Below, in pieces: positions 1 through 10,966 of a stretch of 64,000 nt of DNA. A program made the translations under genes and the position numbers. Below the pieces are notes generated by a model, which saw only the letters and a list, made by a program, of their open reading frames with translations, was not told the origin of the DNA and did not search any database. The number at the start of each line of letters is the position of its first letter. Within the stretch, counting starts at the first letter, position 1. Source of the DNA: Conus ventricosus (lineage: Eukaryota; Mollusca; Gastropoda; Neogastropoda; Conidae); contig CM031601.1 in NCBI GenBank assembly GCA_018398815.1, positions 36,432,009 through 36,496,008 on the forward strand, in the 5' to 3' direction.

Positions 1-435
1 GGTGCCAAACTAGCCGCGAGTTGATCATCCACTTTTGTAGGCTGGGTTAAGCTACAATAATACAATGCTAACAGTTTCAGTCAAATAACTTCATTGTTTT
101 TTATGAGTTAAATTACATTAACTTGGAATATACTTAGCCCAAGTGCACACATAGCCCAAGTGCACACATGTGGTGTAGACTTAAATAAAGTCATACACTA
201 CAAAACATTCCAACAATCACCAGTATTTATAAAGCAACTTAGCAGTTTTCACCTAGTACAGGCATACTGTTTTTTCTGGTCAAAGTTTATCATTCAGTAT
301 CATCTTAACTGATAGAATGGAATACTGGCAAAAGTCAGAGTGAACACAAAGAATGGTGGTCAGATTGTTAACAAAGAATCATAACCACATGGTGACAGCT
401 TTTAACACATGGTGGCAAGCCAACTACTACACAGA
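1..435. other. AT-rich flank, no gene seen
   Basis: No open frame, RNA or repeat is recognisable here. The last 12 bases (424-435) are the left target-site duplication of retrotransposon copy A. Confidence 0.6.
424..435. repeat. target-site duplication of copy A, left
   Basis: CTACTACACAGA, repeated exactly at 1236-1247, brackets the 3' fragment of the retrotransposon between them. Confidence 0.9.
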
Positions 436-1235
436 TAAGATAAGATAAGATAATGTTGCTTATAGCCCAGCCGACCGCAGAGGGCCACATCAGGGCTGTC
501 ACCACGTTAAAATCAACTCACCAGTCATTTAAAAAAAAAAAAAAAAAAAAAAAAAACTTTCACACATCTCGTTAAATGACATCGTCTACAAACGCACCAG
601 AAACTTTGTTAAAAATCTTTCTTCCGTAAAATCTTAAATCAGATGAAAAATGTTAATTTCTCTCAAAAACTCAAGGATCACGTCAGGCGGGACATCCCTG
701 AACAGGATCCTCATGGACTCCGCTGTAAAATGTTTGTGTCTCACATCGTGCAAGTCCCAACACTCTAAAAGAACATGTTTCATTGTGAGTGGCGCATGAC
801 ATGGAATGCACCACGGAGCTTCTTCACTCTTTAAAAGGTAAGAATGGGTAAAATACGAATGGCCGGTGTGCAGCCGGCACAGAACCGTTTCCTCTTTACG
901 ACCACCCGACGTAGATGGGAGGAAGTCCTTAAGGTTTGGACGGATCTGAAAGAGTTTGTTATTCGTCTGTGTGTTCCAATCCTCCTGCCAGAGGTCTCTC
1001 ACATAATCGTTAATTTTGGGTTTCACATCTGAGCAGGGGATATAAGTGTTGGACAGTTTCTCTCTTGTGGCGTTCTTGGCTAAACGATCAACCATTTCGT
1101 TCCCGCCGATGCCAACATGACCAGGAACCCAAGCAAGAGTAATGTTGTAACCGTCCGCCTTCAACTTACTAAAAAGTTCAAAAAAAAGTAAAAGTTCTGG
1201 ATGCTGAAGGTTGCGGCCAGCTATGGCCTCCAAAG
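436..1235 (-). mobile_element. non-LTR retrotransposon copy A, 5'-truncated 3' end
   Basis: On the minus strand this reads as the last 800 bp of the RNase H-bearing element seen complete in copy D. It starts inside the RNase H domain, runs through the ORF2 stop, an oligo(T) tract (seen here as about 26 A at 531-556) and the conserved 3' end, and finishes in TTATC repeats (436-455 as TAAGA on the plus strand). A perfect 12-bp target duplication flanks it. This is ordinary target-primed insertion with 5' truncation. The copy is close to copies B and F in sequence, so the insertion is fairly recent. Confidence 0.92.
634..1235 (-). pseudogene. ORF2 C-terminus (RNase H end and zinc knuckle), copy A
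   Basis: About 200 residues of ORF2, open to its stop at 634-636. Visible are the end of RNase H, with the HVGIGGNEMVDRLAK segment carrying the last catalytic acidic residue, and the C-terminal CIPCH...H...C zinc-knuckle-like segment typical of RNase H-bearing non-LTR elements. Endonuclease, RT and the first half of RNase H are missing through 5' truncation, so it cannot be functional. The open frame runs on into flanking DNA to 1281, but those extra residues are not from the element. Confidence 0.9.
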
Positions 1236-1247
1236 CTACTACACAGA
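1236..1247. repeat. target-site duplication of copy A, right
   Basis: CTACTACACAGA, the exact partner of 424-435. Confidence 0.9.
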
Positions 1248-1365
1248 ACAAACATTCATCTTTTTTGATAAATGTCATCAAGTATTAGGACAAAGTTACA
1301 CTGCTAAACCACATGGTATACATATAATCAATGCATAGATTTGAAACATAAAACATAGTTTCACC

Positions 1366-1513
1366 TTACATTTTCTGGGAAGAATCAGTAACTCAGACTG
1401 GGTTTTTCAGATCAGAGGGTGATTACCATGCCCTCTCTCTTACATTTTCTGGGAAGAATCAGTAACTCAGACTGGGTTTTTCAGATCAGAGGGTGATTAC
1501 CATGCCCTCTCTC
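1366..1513. repeat. 74-bp tandem duplication
   Basis: Two adjacent copies of a 74-bp unit (1366-1439 and 1440-1513), starting TTACATTTTCTGGGAAGAAT, look identical. An open frame from 1493 for 100 codons begins inside the second unit. I see no domain in it and do not call it a gene. Confidence 0.9.
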
Positions 1514-2810
1514 TTGATTTACCTCTGGTGTCTGTCTTATTACTTAGTTCTGATCTACAGCTGGTCTCCAGGAATCGGTAAAGGGGAAGTGCTCAGTGTC
1601 CCTATTTTAAACACTAAACTGTCAGATCAGATTTCTGATCTGGCTGACAGGGTGTCAATTAAAATGAGACAAAGGGAGAAGGTTTGCCTTTCATTCCTCA
1701 TCCCTTACTGTGGATTGGTCCAAGTGCAGATGTTTAACTATGCCCATGCCTTGGCGCCGAGATCAACGATCGATAATTTATGCACACATGTTTAGAACGA
1801 ATGCTAATGAAACCAGCATGGGTCATCACAATGCCGTCATGGACTAGCTGCCCGTGGCGTGCAGACGGTGGATATGGAGGGAGGGGGGGGGTTTAGAGAA
1901 GGAGGGAGGTTTGCTGGCCTTTGTGTGAAGTGAGGCCTCATGCAGCTTTGGAAGGGGTGGGGGGGGGGGGGGGTGATGAGCAACAGTGTTATGACTGATG
2001 TAAAGTTTTCGCTGTGTCACGCTGCCATGTTAAGGAGTGAGGGAGGGTTGAGAGGGGAAGGGACGTGGAAAGAGAATGCCGAAAAACGGCACATGCGCCG
2101 TGACGTAAACTTTTGTTGTAATAGATAGAGTTAAGCTGGGCGGCTCATATTGTTGTAAGTGAGGTTGAGGGGGGGGGGGGGGGGGGGAGAGGACGGGAGA
2201 GTTGGATAGATTAGAAATATGTTCTGTTGATTGGGGTTTGTACAGTTTGTACAAGAGGGTGAGTGGGACCAATCGGGGAGTTGTTAAGTGACTCATCACA
2301 CTAACCATACACACAGTGAGTTATCTGAGGAAAACCAGTCCATCAATGCAAAGGGCAAGTCTGATTGATGCTAGAACTTCATGAAAGGAAATATAGAGCA
2401 CAGTCCTGTCATGTAGTCTCAGAACAAAAGAGAATTCTATAGTATCATCATGAACATCCTCATTATTTCTGATCACTAAACCAACAAAATAATCTGTTGT
2501 GCTTCATGCCTATTCTCAGTGGTGACCTTATTTTGGTCTTCTCTACATGTATACAGCCATGATCTGTTTATGAAAAAACAGTCGGTATTGAAAGTTTGTT
2601 AGGACTATTGTTGGGTGGACATGATGGCGCCTTCAAGATGGGGGAGGACGGGATGCTCACTGGCACTTGTGCCATGATTAGGCAATTATTTTTGTCATCA
2701 GGGGCTTAGTAGGTGGTGTCTTGCATATGCTGTGTCAGACACCACGTAACGCCACCAGAGTAACTTAACATTAATGTGGTGTCTCCTCTGGTGGATTGCT
2801 GTATGACCAG
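1514..2810. other. no gene recognised; G-rich tracts
   Basis: AT-rich DNA with long G runs near 1951-1972 and 2169-2187 and GA-rich sequence around them. No coding sequence is supportable. Short minus-strand open frames here are proline-rich readings of the G runs. Confidence 0.5.
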
Positions 2811-3028
2811 ATATTGATCGCTCTTGTGGACTCCAGTGGTGAGTTTCAGATTGGTGTACCTGCATCTTTGACACAGACACTTTTGAATGGCACAAGATAC
2901 TTTGTCAACTGGGTGCCTAGTGATAAGCTGATGTCATACCATTGTAATGGGTCACTGTCAGCATTTAGTCAGACGTCACAGCAACAAAACCAAAAACCTT
3001 TTGGGTGGCAGTGCATTTCATTGTCTTT
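2811..3028 (+). CDS. possible host-gene exon
   Basis: An open reading with protein-like composition, including NGTRYFVNWVPSDK and a Gln/Ser-rich end, follows a possible acceptor (CCAG at 2807-2810) and reaches a weak possible donor (GTAAAA at 3029). It lies upstream of the better exon at 3842 on the same strand. Its end phase (2) does not match the phase-0 start of the 3842 exon, so either another exon intervenes, the donor is wrong, or this is chance. No family recognised. Confidence 0.25.
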
Positions 3029-3841
3029 GTAAAAGTTTGTTGACTGGCTTTTGTACATTCTAATGGCCTATGAGCATTGACTTTTCTAGTTACGAAAGTA
3101 CAGAGTTGCAGATCATTTCTGCATATTTTCTGTAGAAAAACTAAGTAAGTTGATTGAAACTAAATTGGCTTTTTCAGCCAATACAGCGATTAAGTTTGCA
3201 TGTTTCAGTTCTTATTTAAATATTGCTGAAGTGTAAGTTAAATACCTGGACAGATGCATCTTAGGCTATGATGTCACACAACAAACATGAAGTCGAGGGG
3301 CACCAAGTCAGTTTTTTAAATGTGCAAAATGAAATGAAATGAGTCATTTCCAGAAAAAAAAAAGTTCTTCATCTGTTTGATGCCACTTTCAGCTCAGGCA
3401 AAGGTTGAAATAGCACCTATGCCGTCACTCTCCCACTCTGAGATATTTTGTTTATTAGGGCCTAACCCCTCCCCCCCCCCCCCCCCTCATTTTTTTCTTT
3501 TCCTCTGATTTTTCATAAAATAACTTGAACTGGGCTGATTATTTTCAAAGTTGACTTCTGATTTTGACAAGCATCAGGCTTGTGTCTTGTCATGTGCTTT
3601 GTTTGTCAATGTCATTGGCGGTAACTAACAAACTCTCTTTCTAAATTAAGCATCAGGCTATTTGACTTGTGATACCTCAAAATGGTCAGAATCTCTGGGA
3701 AAGCAGCAGGATGATGGTTGGGTGTGGCTGTCTGTTGGAAGCTATAATGAGTGATGTAGGTACTGTACTATATAGTGTTTGAGCTTAGCAGTTGCCAAAG
3801 CAGTCCATAAAATGAATTTAACATGGGCTTTGTGTGTCCAG
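3029..3841. other. intron-like, no feature recognised
   Basis: AT-rich sequence with a C run near 3470-3486. It ends in the acceptor TGTGTCCAG of the exon at 3842. Confidence 0.5.
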
Positions 3842-4063
3842 AAAATGACTGGGGGGGGCAAGATGTCCCAGTGTACCCTGTGTGGCCATTCACTGGATAA
3901 AGCTACCACACGCAAAAAGATGACCAGTGATGTTGCCACAGAAACAGATCCACTTACAGAGCAGGCGCTGGGAGGAGTCCGCGTGATGCAGCCAGCACAG
4001 CTGAACAGCAAGGGAACACTGGTGGGCATGGGCTCCAAGTCCAACTTCCTCACTTCACCGCAG
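3842..4063 (+). CDS. host-gene exon (unrecognised protein), phase 0/0
   Basis: 222 bp open in one frame, bounded by a CAG acceptor (ending 3841) and a CAG|GTCAGT donor (4064). It encodes 74 residues including SQCTLCGHSLD, a C-X2-C pair that might be half of a zinc-binding site, then a polar Ser/Thr/Gln-rich stretch ending TSPQ. Phase 0 at both ends matches the exons at 37961 and 42730, which suggests one gene. The reading is open for a further 63 bases upstream, so the acceptor is a choice based on its consensus. I cannot name the protein; the composition suggests a nuclear or regulatory protein, which is inference only. Confidence 0.55.
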
Positions 4064-4562
4064 GTCAGTTCATTTCACCTTGAACCTGGAGAGGATTGTT
4101 TTCACCTTCTCTGTCGGTCTGTCTCTGTCTGTCTGTCTGGTAGAAAGATTAAATTTAACCCTCTTCTGTATGCACTTACCTGCGCTTACTTAGGCCGAAA
4201 ACCTACGGCAAGAGAAGTAAGTCTGTGATTTGAACATGGTTACCCAATATGTAATGAAATGAAAATAATTTTAAAAATTCCTAGGAATATATATGTAGCT
4301 ATATCATAAGTTTGAAGAATGTCACATGAGCCATTTACTCGGGGGAAAAAAAAATCTTCTTCAGAACTTTCTTCTGGATCGTTGTTCATCATACTTGGAA
4401 CCTCATCCCTCTTGAAATCTAGGTCACTCTAAGCTTCATTACCCAGCACTTTCCTAAATCTTATGCCATAAATCTTACAAATCACAGTATCTACATCACT
4501 AATTCCCATGATAGAACAGCTGAAATAAGGTTAGCCATGGTGAAAAACATCGATCAGGGAGA
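4064..4562. other. start of a long intron; no element recognised
   Basis: AT-rich sequence after the donor at 4064. Nothing is recognisable before the L1-like ORF1 fragment. Confidence 0.5.
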
Positions 4563-4853
4563 GTGCCACAGAGGGGCGGTAGACCACGCCCCATTATTGT
4601 GCGATTCTACTCTCGCAGGCAAAAAGGACTCGTTCTCACAAACAGAAAAAAACTGAAACAATCAGGAACTTCAGTGGGTGAGGACCTAACCCAAATTAAC
4701 TATAAACTCCTAAAAAAAGCAAACGACCATTCTGCCACGATGGCCGCCTGGTCATCGAACGGCAAAATTATCACCAAACTGAAGAACGGAAAGACAGTGA
4801 AGCTGGAGGTTGACATGGATGTTGACAATGTGCTTTCCAAGGGGATGGCGTAG
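4563..4853 (+). pseudogene. L1/Tx1-like ORF1 C-terminal fragment
   Basis: About 96 residues ending in TAG. RPRPIIVRFYSRRQKGLVL followed by EDLT and a WSSNGKI segment matches the RNA-binding C-terminal half of ORF1 proteins of L1/Tx1-type retrotransposons in aquatic animals. The N-terminal coiled coil is not present and no ORF2 of the same element follows; retrotransposon copy B begins about 60 bp later. It has no clear start codon, so it is a fragment of an older insertion. Confidence 0.65.
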
Positions 4854-5017
4854 CTGGGTGACAGGTACAATTCTGTTCTTGTGGTGCTCTTTTGCGGGGG
4901 GTTGGGGTGGGGTCGGGACCAACACAGTCCAGTGAAACTACAAAATAAATTCACTCCATTGGCGGCAGATGTCGATGAGGAGATGACCTGATCTCTCTCC
5001 TTTTCGCCCTCTGCACC

Positions 5018-6604
5018 ATGGATAGTACAATATTACATTGGAATATCCGTGGATTAAATTCCAACTTTGAGGAGCTGCAGCTTCTGTGCCAGTCTATAAA
5101 ACCCTCCGTCGTGGCTCTTCAGGAAACTCAAATTCAAAGCCAGAAGACCTTTACTCTTTCTGGCTTTAATATTCTTTCAATACCTGCACAACCATCCATG
5201 TTGGGACTGTCGGGCGGTGTTGCCCTTCTCCTACACAAAACTTTGCTGTATAGTCCTGTCGCTCTGTCTACCTCGCTTCAGGCTGTAGCTGCGAGAGTCA
5301 CTCTCCACAAGACTGTGACCATCTGTTCTCTTTATCTACCTCCTTCTGTCCCGGTTTGTCGTCAGGACCTTGTCAGTCTGATAGGAGAACTTCCTCGACC
5401 TTTTTTGCTGTTGGGTGACTTTAACGGTCACAATCCTCTTTGGGGTAGTGCCGGTACGTCACCCAGAGGTCTGCTGATTGAGGATGTCCTTTCAGACTTG
5501 GATTTGTGTTGTCTGAACGACGGATCTGCAACTTACCTCCACTCTTCCACAGGTTCACTTTCGTGTTTAGATTTGTCGGTTTGTGACCCCTCGCTGGTCC
5601 TGGACTATGAGTGGTCTGTCCATGACGATCTGCACGGAAGTGACCATTTCCCTGTCCTTCTACAACCTGTATTAACTGAACACGTCTCTGTCTCTCAACA
5701 TCTCAATTATAAAAAAGCAAACTGGGATCTATTTGCAGCCACTATTTCAAAAGAATTCCAGGACACTGATTTTTTTCAGAGTCCAGACCCAGCAGAATCT
5801 CTGACTAACACTATGATCAAATGTGCTAAAGCCTGTATTCCAGTGTCTTCCGATAAACTTCAAATGCCCAAAACACCCTGGTTCGATTCAGAATGCCAAC
5901 AAATTTCCAAAGTTAGAAAACGGGCTCAGCGTCAGGTATACCAACGACCTTCGGGTCCCAACGCTCGAGCCCATCAGAAACTCCGTGCTAAATCAAGACA
6001 CACTTTTAAAATCAGTAAACGTCGGTCCTGGAGAAGCTTCTGCTCCAGGCTGACATCAAAAACTTCTAAGAAAAAAGTGTGGAACATCATTAAGAAAATC
6101 AAAGGGAAGAACACCTGTCCCACTGTGAACCATCTCAAGTTTTCGGATTCTTTAATAACAGAAAAGAAAGCAGTTGCTATTCTGCTTGCTTCAACCATTG
6201 AAAAGAATTCCTCCTCTTCTAATAAATCAGTCACTTTTGTCAAACACAAAGACCTAAAAGAAAAATCTCCCTGCAACTTTTCATCTGACAACATGGAAGA
6301 CTACAATCTTCCTTTTACATTAAACGAGCTGAAATCTGCCTTACTCTCTTGCAGCGATTCCTCTCCAGGTATAGATGACATACATTATCAACTATTGAAA
6401 CATCTTCCGCAAGAAGGTCTGAACATCCTGTTACAGGTATACAACCACGTGTGGACTACAGGTTTTTTTCCACCCTCTTGGCGGACAGCCCTCATTATTC
6501 CCATCCCCAAACCTGGAAAAGATCTTTCTAATCCATCTAACTACCGTCCCATAGCTTTGACCAGCTGTGTCTGTAAATTGATGGAAAAAATGGTCAATGC
6601 TAGG
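5018..6604 (+). pseudogene. ORF2 of copy B, first part (AP endonuclease and start of RT)
   Basis: Starts at ATG 5018 just after the ORF1 stop. Endonuclease signatures are HWNIRGLNSN near the N-terminus, ALQETQ (catalytic Glu), LLGDFNGHNPLWG (Asp/Asn) and GSDHFPVLL (catalytic Asp-His). A basic linker follows and the RT begins near PIPKPGKDLSNPSNYRP. The protein would nick target DNA and reverse-transcribe the element RNA from the nick. The open frame is complete to the gypsy insertion; after 6604 the apparent frame runs into the LTR and ends at 6679, which is an artefact of the insertion. Confidence 0.92.
6600..6604. repeat. 5-bp target duplication of the gypsy element, left
   Basis: CTAGG here and at 11196-11200 flank the LTRs exactly, the size usual for Ty3/gypsy integrases. 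Confidence 0.92.
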
Positions 6605-6834
6605 TGTTATGTTACCTGCGATGCTGTGGTGCCTTCGTGCTGCTGGTCCACTCGCAGAACAGTCAGGGTGCCTACCTAATTGTCCGTTCAGTATTGTCTC
6701 TCATTTGTCATGGCTGACTAGAACAAAGGCTCGATCCAGAAAACGCGCTGGGGAATAGTTGGCGCATGCGCCGTGAGTTTTTCCAACTTAAGGGAAGTCA
6801 CTCCGGCACGTAGCTTTCAGGTCATAATGCAACA
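6605..6834 (-). repeat. 3' LTR of the gypsy element
   Basis: 230 bp, TG...CA ends. It matches 10967-11195 apart from one extra T near its plus-strand start. It contains the palindrome GGCGCATGCGCC. Confidence 0.95.
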
Positions 6835-6847
6835 TCCTTCCCTTTTT
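6835..6847 (-). promoter_or_regulatory. polypurine tract
   Basis: On the minus strand AAAAAGGGAAGGA directly precedes the 3' LTR, the position of the plus-strand DNA primer. Confidence 0.75.
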
Positions 6848-6919
6848 AAAAGATAAAAAGTCTCCAACACAACTGTACAGTTATATACATTTATATACAC
6901 AGTCTCGTCTACTGTTTCC

Positions 6920-7999
6920 TTAGTAGACATAGTCTCTGTGCTGGTTTTCTTTTACCAGCCGTCCTGATCGCGTCCTCATTGTCCCGGGTGGTGATCTCGC
7001 CGGGGTATGAGCCTTTGGAACGGGTGTTCTAGGAGTCTTTGTCTTAGGAGCTTCTCCGAGAGTCGGCCGTGGCTCAGGTCCTTGAGTCCCAAGTCTTTGT
7101 ATCGGTCTGGGAATCTCTGGTTTCTCTGCTTCTGTGGGTTGTTCTGGTTCTGGAGGTGGAGCAGGAACTTTCTTCAAGTGGACTCTATTTCTTCTGAGGA
7201 TGTTCCCCTCAGTTGTTTCGACGTCATAGGACCGTCCTTTGTTATTGACGATGGTTCCTTTCATCCACTCCTTCTTGCCTAGTGTTTGAGGTTTCATGAC
7301 GACAGTTTCTCCCTCTTGAAGTGGTTCGAGGTCTTTGGCGCGCTGGTCATGACGCGCTTTTGTGATTATTTGATTTTCCTTAATCTTCGTTATGTCCTTC
7401 TTCAGAGTGATTCTAGGGTCGAGAAGATGACCACGCATCGGAAGAAGTGTTCTAGTTCTTCGGTTGAAGAACTTCTGTGAGGGGCTCGTGTTTGAATTCT
7501 GGCTGGGTGTGTTTCTGTAGTTCAGTAATGCCAGGAATTGATCTCCATCTTTGTTCTTCTTCAGGATTGACTTGGCTGTTTTTACCGCTGATTCTGCCTT
7601 CCCGTTGCTTCTGCTGTGGTACGGTGAAGAGGTGACATGTTCAAAATCAAAATCTAAAGCAAATCTTTTGAAGTTTTCTGATGTGAATTGCGGCCCGTTG
7701 TCTGATACAACTGTGCACGGCAGTCCGTATCTTGCAAAATGAGCCTTGAGAGTCTTGATGACCGTTGTTGCTCTTGTGTCATCTAGTCTGTCTATTTCCC
7801 AATAGTTGGAGAGATAGTCTACCGTGACTAGGTAGTCCTTTCCATCACACTCAAACAAATCTACTCCCACTTTCTCCCATTGTCTGGACGGTAGTTCATG
7901 CGGTTGGAGAGTTTCAGGTTGGTTTGCTGCTTGGAATCTCTGGCAAACTTCACAACCTGCTATGAACTGGGTAACATCTGTCATTCCGGGCCAATACAA
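6920..7999 (-). pseudogene. gypsy integrase (pol C-terminus)
   Basis: 360 codons open. CEVCQRF is the second half of the HHCC zinc-binding domain; the catalytic core shows VGVDLFE (Asp), VVSDNGPQF (Asp) and NGKAESAVK (Glu), the full DD(35)E triad. A basic C-terminal domain and a Pro-rich tail (PAPPPEPEQP) follow to the stop near 6920. The HH half of the zinc domain lies in the preceding frame, so one frameshift near 7990 separates integrase from RNase H. Otherwise intact; it inserts the cDNA copy into the genome. Confidence 0.93.
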
Positions 8000-9742
8000 A
8001 CACTTCTAGCTCTCTTCAGGCATGCATCTATTCCTGAGTGTGTGGAATGCAGTAGTTTCTTCATCTGGGATCTCATTGTCCAGGGTACAACAACCCTATC
8101 CTGCTTGATGATAAGGCCATCTTGTACCGAGAGTTCATCTCTGAAGCTGAAGTAGGATGATAGCTCCATCGGTAGTGAGGACTTGTCTTCAGGCCACCCA
8201 GTCATGATGACTGTCTTGAGTTTCAGCAACACTTCATCCTGACTTGTTGCTTCTTTCAACTCCTCAAGTCTTTCTTTCCGTATGAGGATGAAGTCAAGGC
8301 TGTTGACGTCTTCGATGTCCATTTGCTCGCTTGGCTTATTGAGTAGATATGCTCTAGAGAGAGTATCAGCTAGTACCAGGTCCTTTCCTCTGTGGTAGAT
8401 GATGGTGAGGTCATATCCCTGGAGTCTCAGCATCATGCCTTGAAGTCGCCTGGGTGCAGAAGAGAGAGGTTTTTGGAAGATTGTCTCTAAAGGCTTGTGG
8501 TCACTTTGTACTGAGACATGTCGGCCAAATATGTACTGGTGCCATTTCTCTGCCGAGAACACAATAGCAAGTAGCTCCTTTTCTATCTGAGCATAGTTTT
8601 GTTCCGTCGGCGTTAGGGCACGGCTGCTGTACGCTATGGGGCGTCCCTTCTGCAGCAGGACTGCGCCTAGACCGCTCTGGCTTGCGTCGCACTGGATCTG
8701 TAGCTCTTCCGTTGGGTCATAGAAGGCTAATACTGGGGCTTCTGTGACAAGCCTCTGTACCGTTGCGAAGGCCTGGTCATGCGTCGCTGTCCACATCCAA
8801 GGAACGTCGTCTTTCGTCAACTGGCGGATAGGTTCCAGGACTTCTGAGAGCTTTGGTAAGAACTTTGCGAGGTAGTTGATGAAACCACAGAAACGTCTGA
8901 CTCCTTCTACGTCCGTCGGTTTGGGCATGTCTCTGACAGCTTCTAGCTTTTCAGGATCGATCTTGAGACCGTCGCTTGTCACCAAGTGTCCAAGGAAAGT
9001 GATGGACTGCTTCTTCAGGTCCGCCTTTTCCTTGTTCAGGCGTAGACCTAGGTTGCGGCATCTCTCCAGGAGCGTGACTAGGTTTCTGTCATGTTCCTCT
9101 TCGTTCTTTCCGTGGACAATGATGTCGTCTGATACTCCTATGACTCCCTCGAGTCCTTCCAGCGCCTGATCGAGTCTTTTCTGAAAAAGCTCGCTGCTGA
9201 CCGAAGTCCCGAAAGGTAGTCGTTTCCACCTGTACCTTCCATATGGAGTTTGGAATGTAGTCAACAGGGATGATTTCTCATCTAAGTGGATATGCCAGTA
9301 AGCGTTGCTCAGGTCAAGTTTTGAAAAGACTCTTGACCTCGCCAGGCGTGGCAGAATGTTGTCCATAGTGGGGATGGGATAGCGTTCCCGCTTCAGTGCC
9401 TTGTTGAGTGGTCGTGGGTCAATGCATATTCGAAGCTTTCCTGATCGCTTCGTCGCTACTATCATTCGACTGCACCAGGATGTTTGGTTCATCAACCTTG
9501 GCAATGATCTCTGCTTCCTGCAGTCTGTCTAGCTCTTCTTTCACCTTCCTTTCCATGGCTAAAGGAATACGGCCACTCGCAGAAACTGTCGGGGTCACGG
9601 TCTCATCGACTTGAAAGTGTGCCACCCCTGGTAAGCTACCTTGTTCTTCCGCGAAAACATCAGCGTATGTTGATGTGAAGTCTGTTGATTCCTTTATCTG
9701 TGCTATGCTCATGTTATCATAGTGAACGGTTATCAACTTCAT
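7981..9742 (-). pseudogene. gypsy reverse transcriptase and RNase H
   Basis: The RT N-terminus (ending in the EIIAKVDEP region) is in one frame from 9742, and the rest is open from 9504 to 7981 after a slip near 9465. Motifs seen: RICIDPRPLNKAL, KLDLSNAYWHI (catalytic Asp), LPFG, and GVSDDIIVHG, the YxDD box with Ser-Asp-Asp. RNase H shows QCDASQSGLGAVL (Asp), EKELLAIVF (Glu) and SDHKPLE (Asp). The frame ends with the first His pair of the integrase zinc domain (HSTHSG). No nonsense substitution was noticed. Confidence 0.92.
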
Positions 9743-9855
9743 TGTCTCCGAAGTTGTCTTTCCAATCAGCGTTGTCAGTTCCTCTTCTACGACAACAAAT
9801 TCCGCTTCCCAGCTTTGCTTAGTTTTGGGATTAGTAATTTGGAGGTCAGCTCTGC

Positions 9856-10251
9856 CTACTGCGTTGATAGAGGCTCCATTGTAGACGTGAAGTGCTGTCT
9901 TGGTGGCTTGAGTTGGCTTGTTTCAACATGCTTGGCTGATATTACATTAACGCTAGCCCCACTGTCTATTTGACAAATAATCTTCTTCCCTCCTATCATC
10001 ATTCTTGCTTTGATGATTTTGTTGTCGTTCTTCTTTTCCACTGCTAGTAGATATTCATCTTCTTCATTTTCAGATTCAACAGCGTGAACTTTCTTTGCTT
10101 CTTTCTTCTTCTGTAAGCACATCTTTGCAAAGTGGTTATTCTTGCCGCATGCTGAGCATTTTTGTCCCCATGCTGGACATTCTTCTTTTTTCATCTCATG
10201 TTTCTTGCCACAATACTTGCAGTTTCTTTCTGTGGTGCCTTTGTCTTCCAC
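9856..10251 (-). pseudogene. gypsy nucleocapsid zinc knuckles and protease
   Basis: CKYCGKKHEMKKEEC followed by CSACGKNNHFAKMC gives one atypical and one canonical CX2CX4HX4C knuckle that would bind the element RNA. After an acidic linker comes IDSGASVNVIS, the aspartic protease active site (DSGA). The frame breaks near 9910 and the same protein continues in another frame toward the RT. Confidence 0.9.
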
Positions 10252-10872
10252 TTCCCCTTTTCTTGAATTTTCGTACAGCGTGAGCTTGTCCTACCTCTGT
10301 GTCTTCCCCCATCACTCTGAGCTGTTCATTGGTGGTCTCAGCTGCTCTGCATTTATCAATACAGGTCTGGAGGTCGAGGTTGGCAATCTGTAGAAGGGAT
10401 TCTCTGGTTGGTTGGCTTCTAATACCCAAAATGATTCTGTCTCTGAGCAGAGAAGGTGACATTGCTTCGGAGAAGTTACAAGTTTTGATGAGCTGCCTCA
10501 GCGCATTTACGTAGTCTTCTATGTTTTCACCTTCTTTTTGGTCCCTTTTATTGAACACAAAGCGCTCATATGTTTCATTGGTTTGGCCTATGAAATGATT
10601 GTCGAGGGCAGCAATTATGGCGTCAACGTTTGCTCCCTCTGGAATTTCAAGACCATGAATACAGATAGTCCATCTACACCTAAAGTGTGCAAGAATAAGG
10701 CTTTCATGTAAGCGTCTTCTTCATTTTCTAGTCTTGCGACTATGACATAGTTGGTCCACATCTGCTTAAACAGCTTCCATTCTGCGGCTCCACGTTTCAC
10801 ATTCAGAGGTGGTGGAGGGCTAACCTTCGCGGTTTGCGGTCTCCTAGGCTGCTGCTCATTTCGTTCGGCCAT
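10196..10872 (-). pseudogene. gypsy gag (capsid region)
   Basis: Begins at ATG 10872 with a Pro-rich N-terminus, continues with AEWKLFKQMWTNYVIV, typical of Ty3/gypsy gag, then shifts frame near 10650. The second frame holds YVNALRQLIKTC and GIRSQPTRESLL, the conserved capsid C-terminal part. A further shift near 10250 leads to the zinc knuckles. It would form the particle shell. The start is about 95 bp inside the 5' LTR end. Confidence 0.88.
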
Positions 10873-10954
10873 GCTTTCAGGCTAACGGTCGTACGTGGTC
10901 GAAATGGAGATGGGAGATGTACTCACAATTGAGAAGCGTTGGTAGGTTCGTAGT

Positions 10955-10966
10955 CCGCTGCCACCA
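10955..10966 (-). promoter_or_regulatory. primer-binding site, tRNA-Leu-like
   Basis: Immediately next to the 5' LTR the plus strand reads CCGCTGCCACCA, which equals the 3' end (acceptor strand, discriminator, CCA) of a common animal tRNA-Leu. The minus strand therefore carries TGGTGGCAGCGG as the binding site. The tRNA identity is from memory of tRNA-Leu sequence. Confidence 0.7.

Noticed and set aside
1493..1795. A 100-codon plus-strand gene
   Set aside because: It starts within a tandem duplication, has no recognised motif and no splice or promoter context.
2091..2112. A solo gypsy LTR because of CATGCGCCGTGA
   Set aside because: Only about 12 bases match the LTR at 6605; nothing around it aligns.
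6920..9973. Plus-strand open frames across the gypsy element (for example 7007-7282, 8876-9169)
   Set aside because: They are antisense readings of integrase and RT, which have clear motifs on the minus strand.
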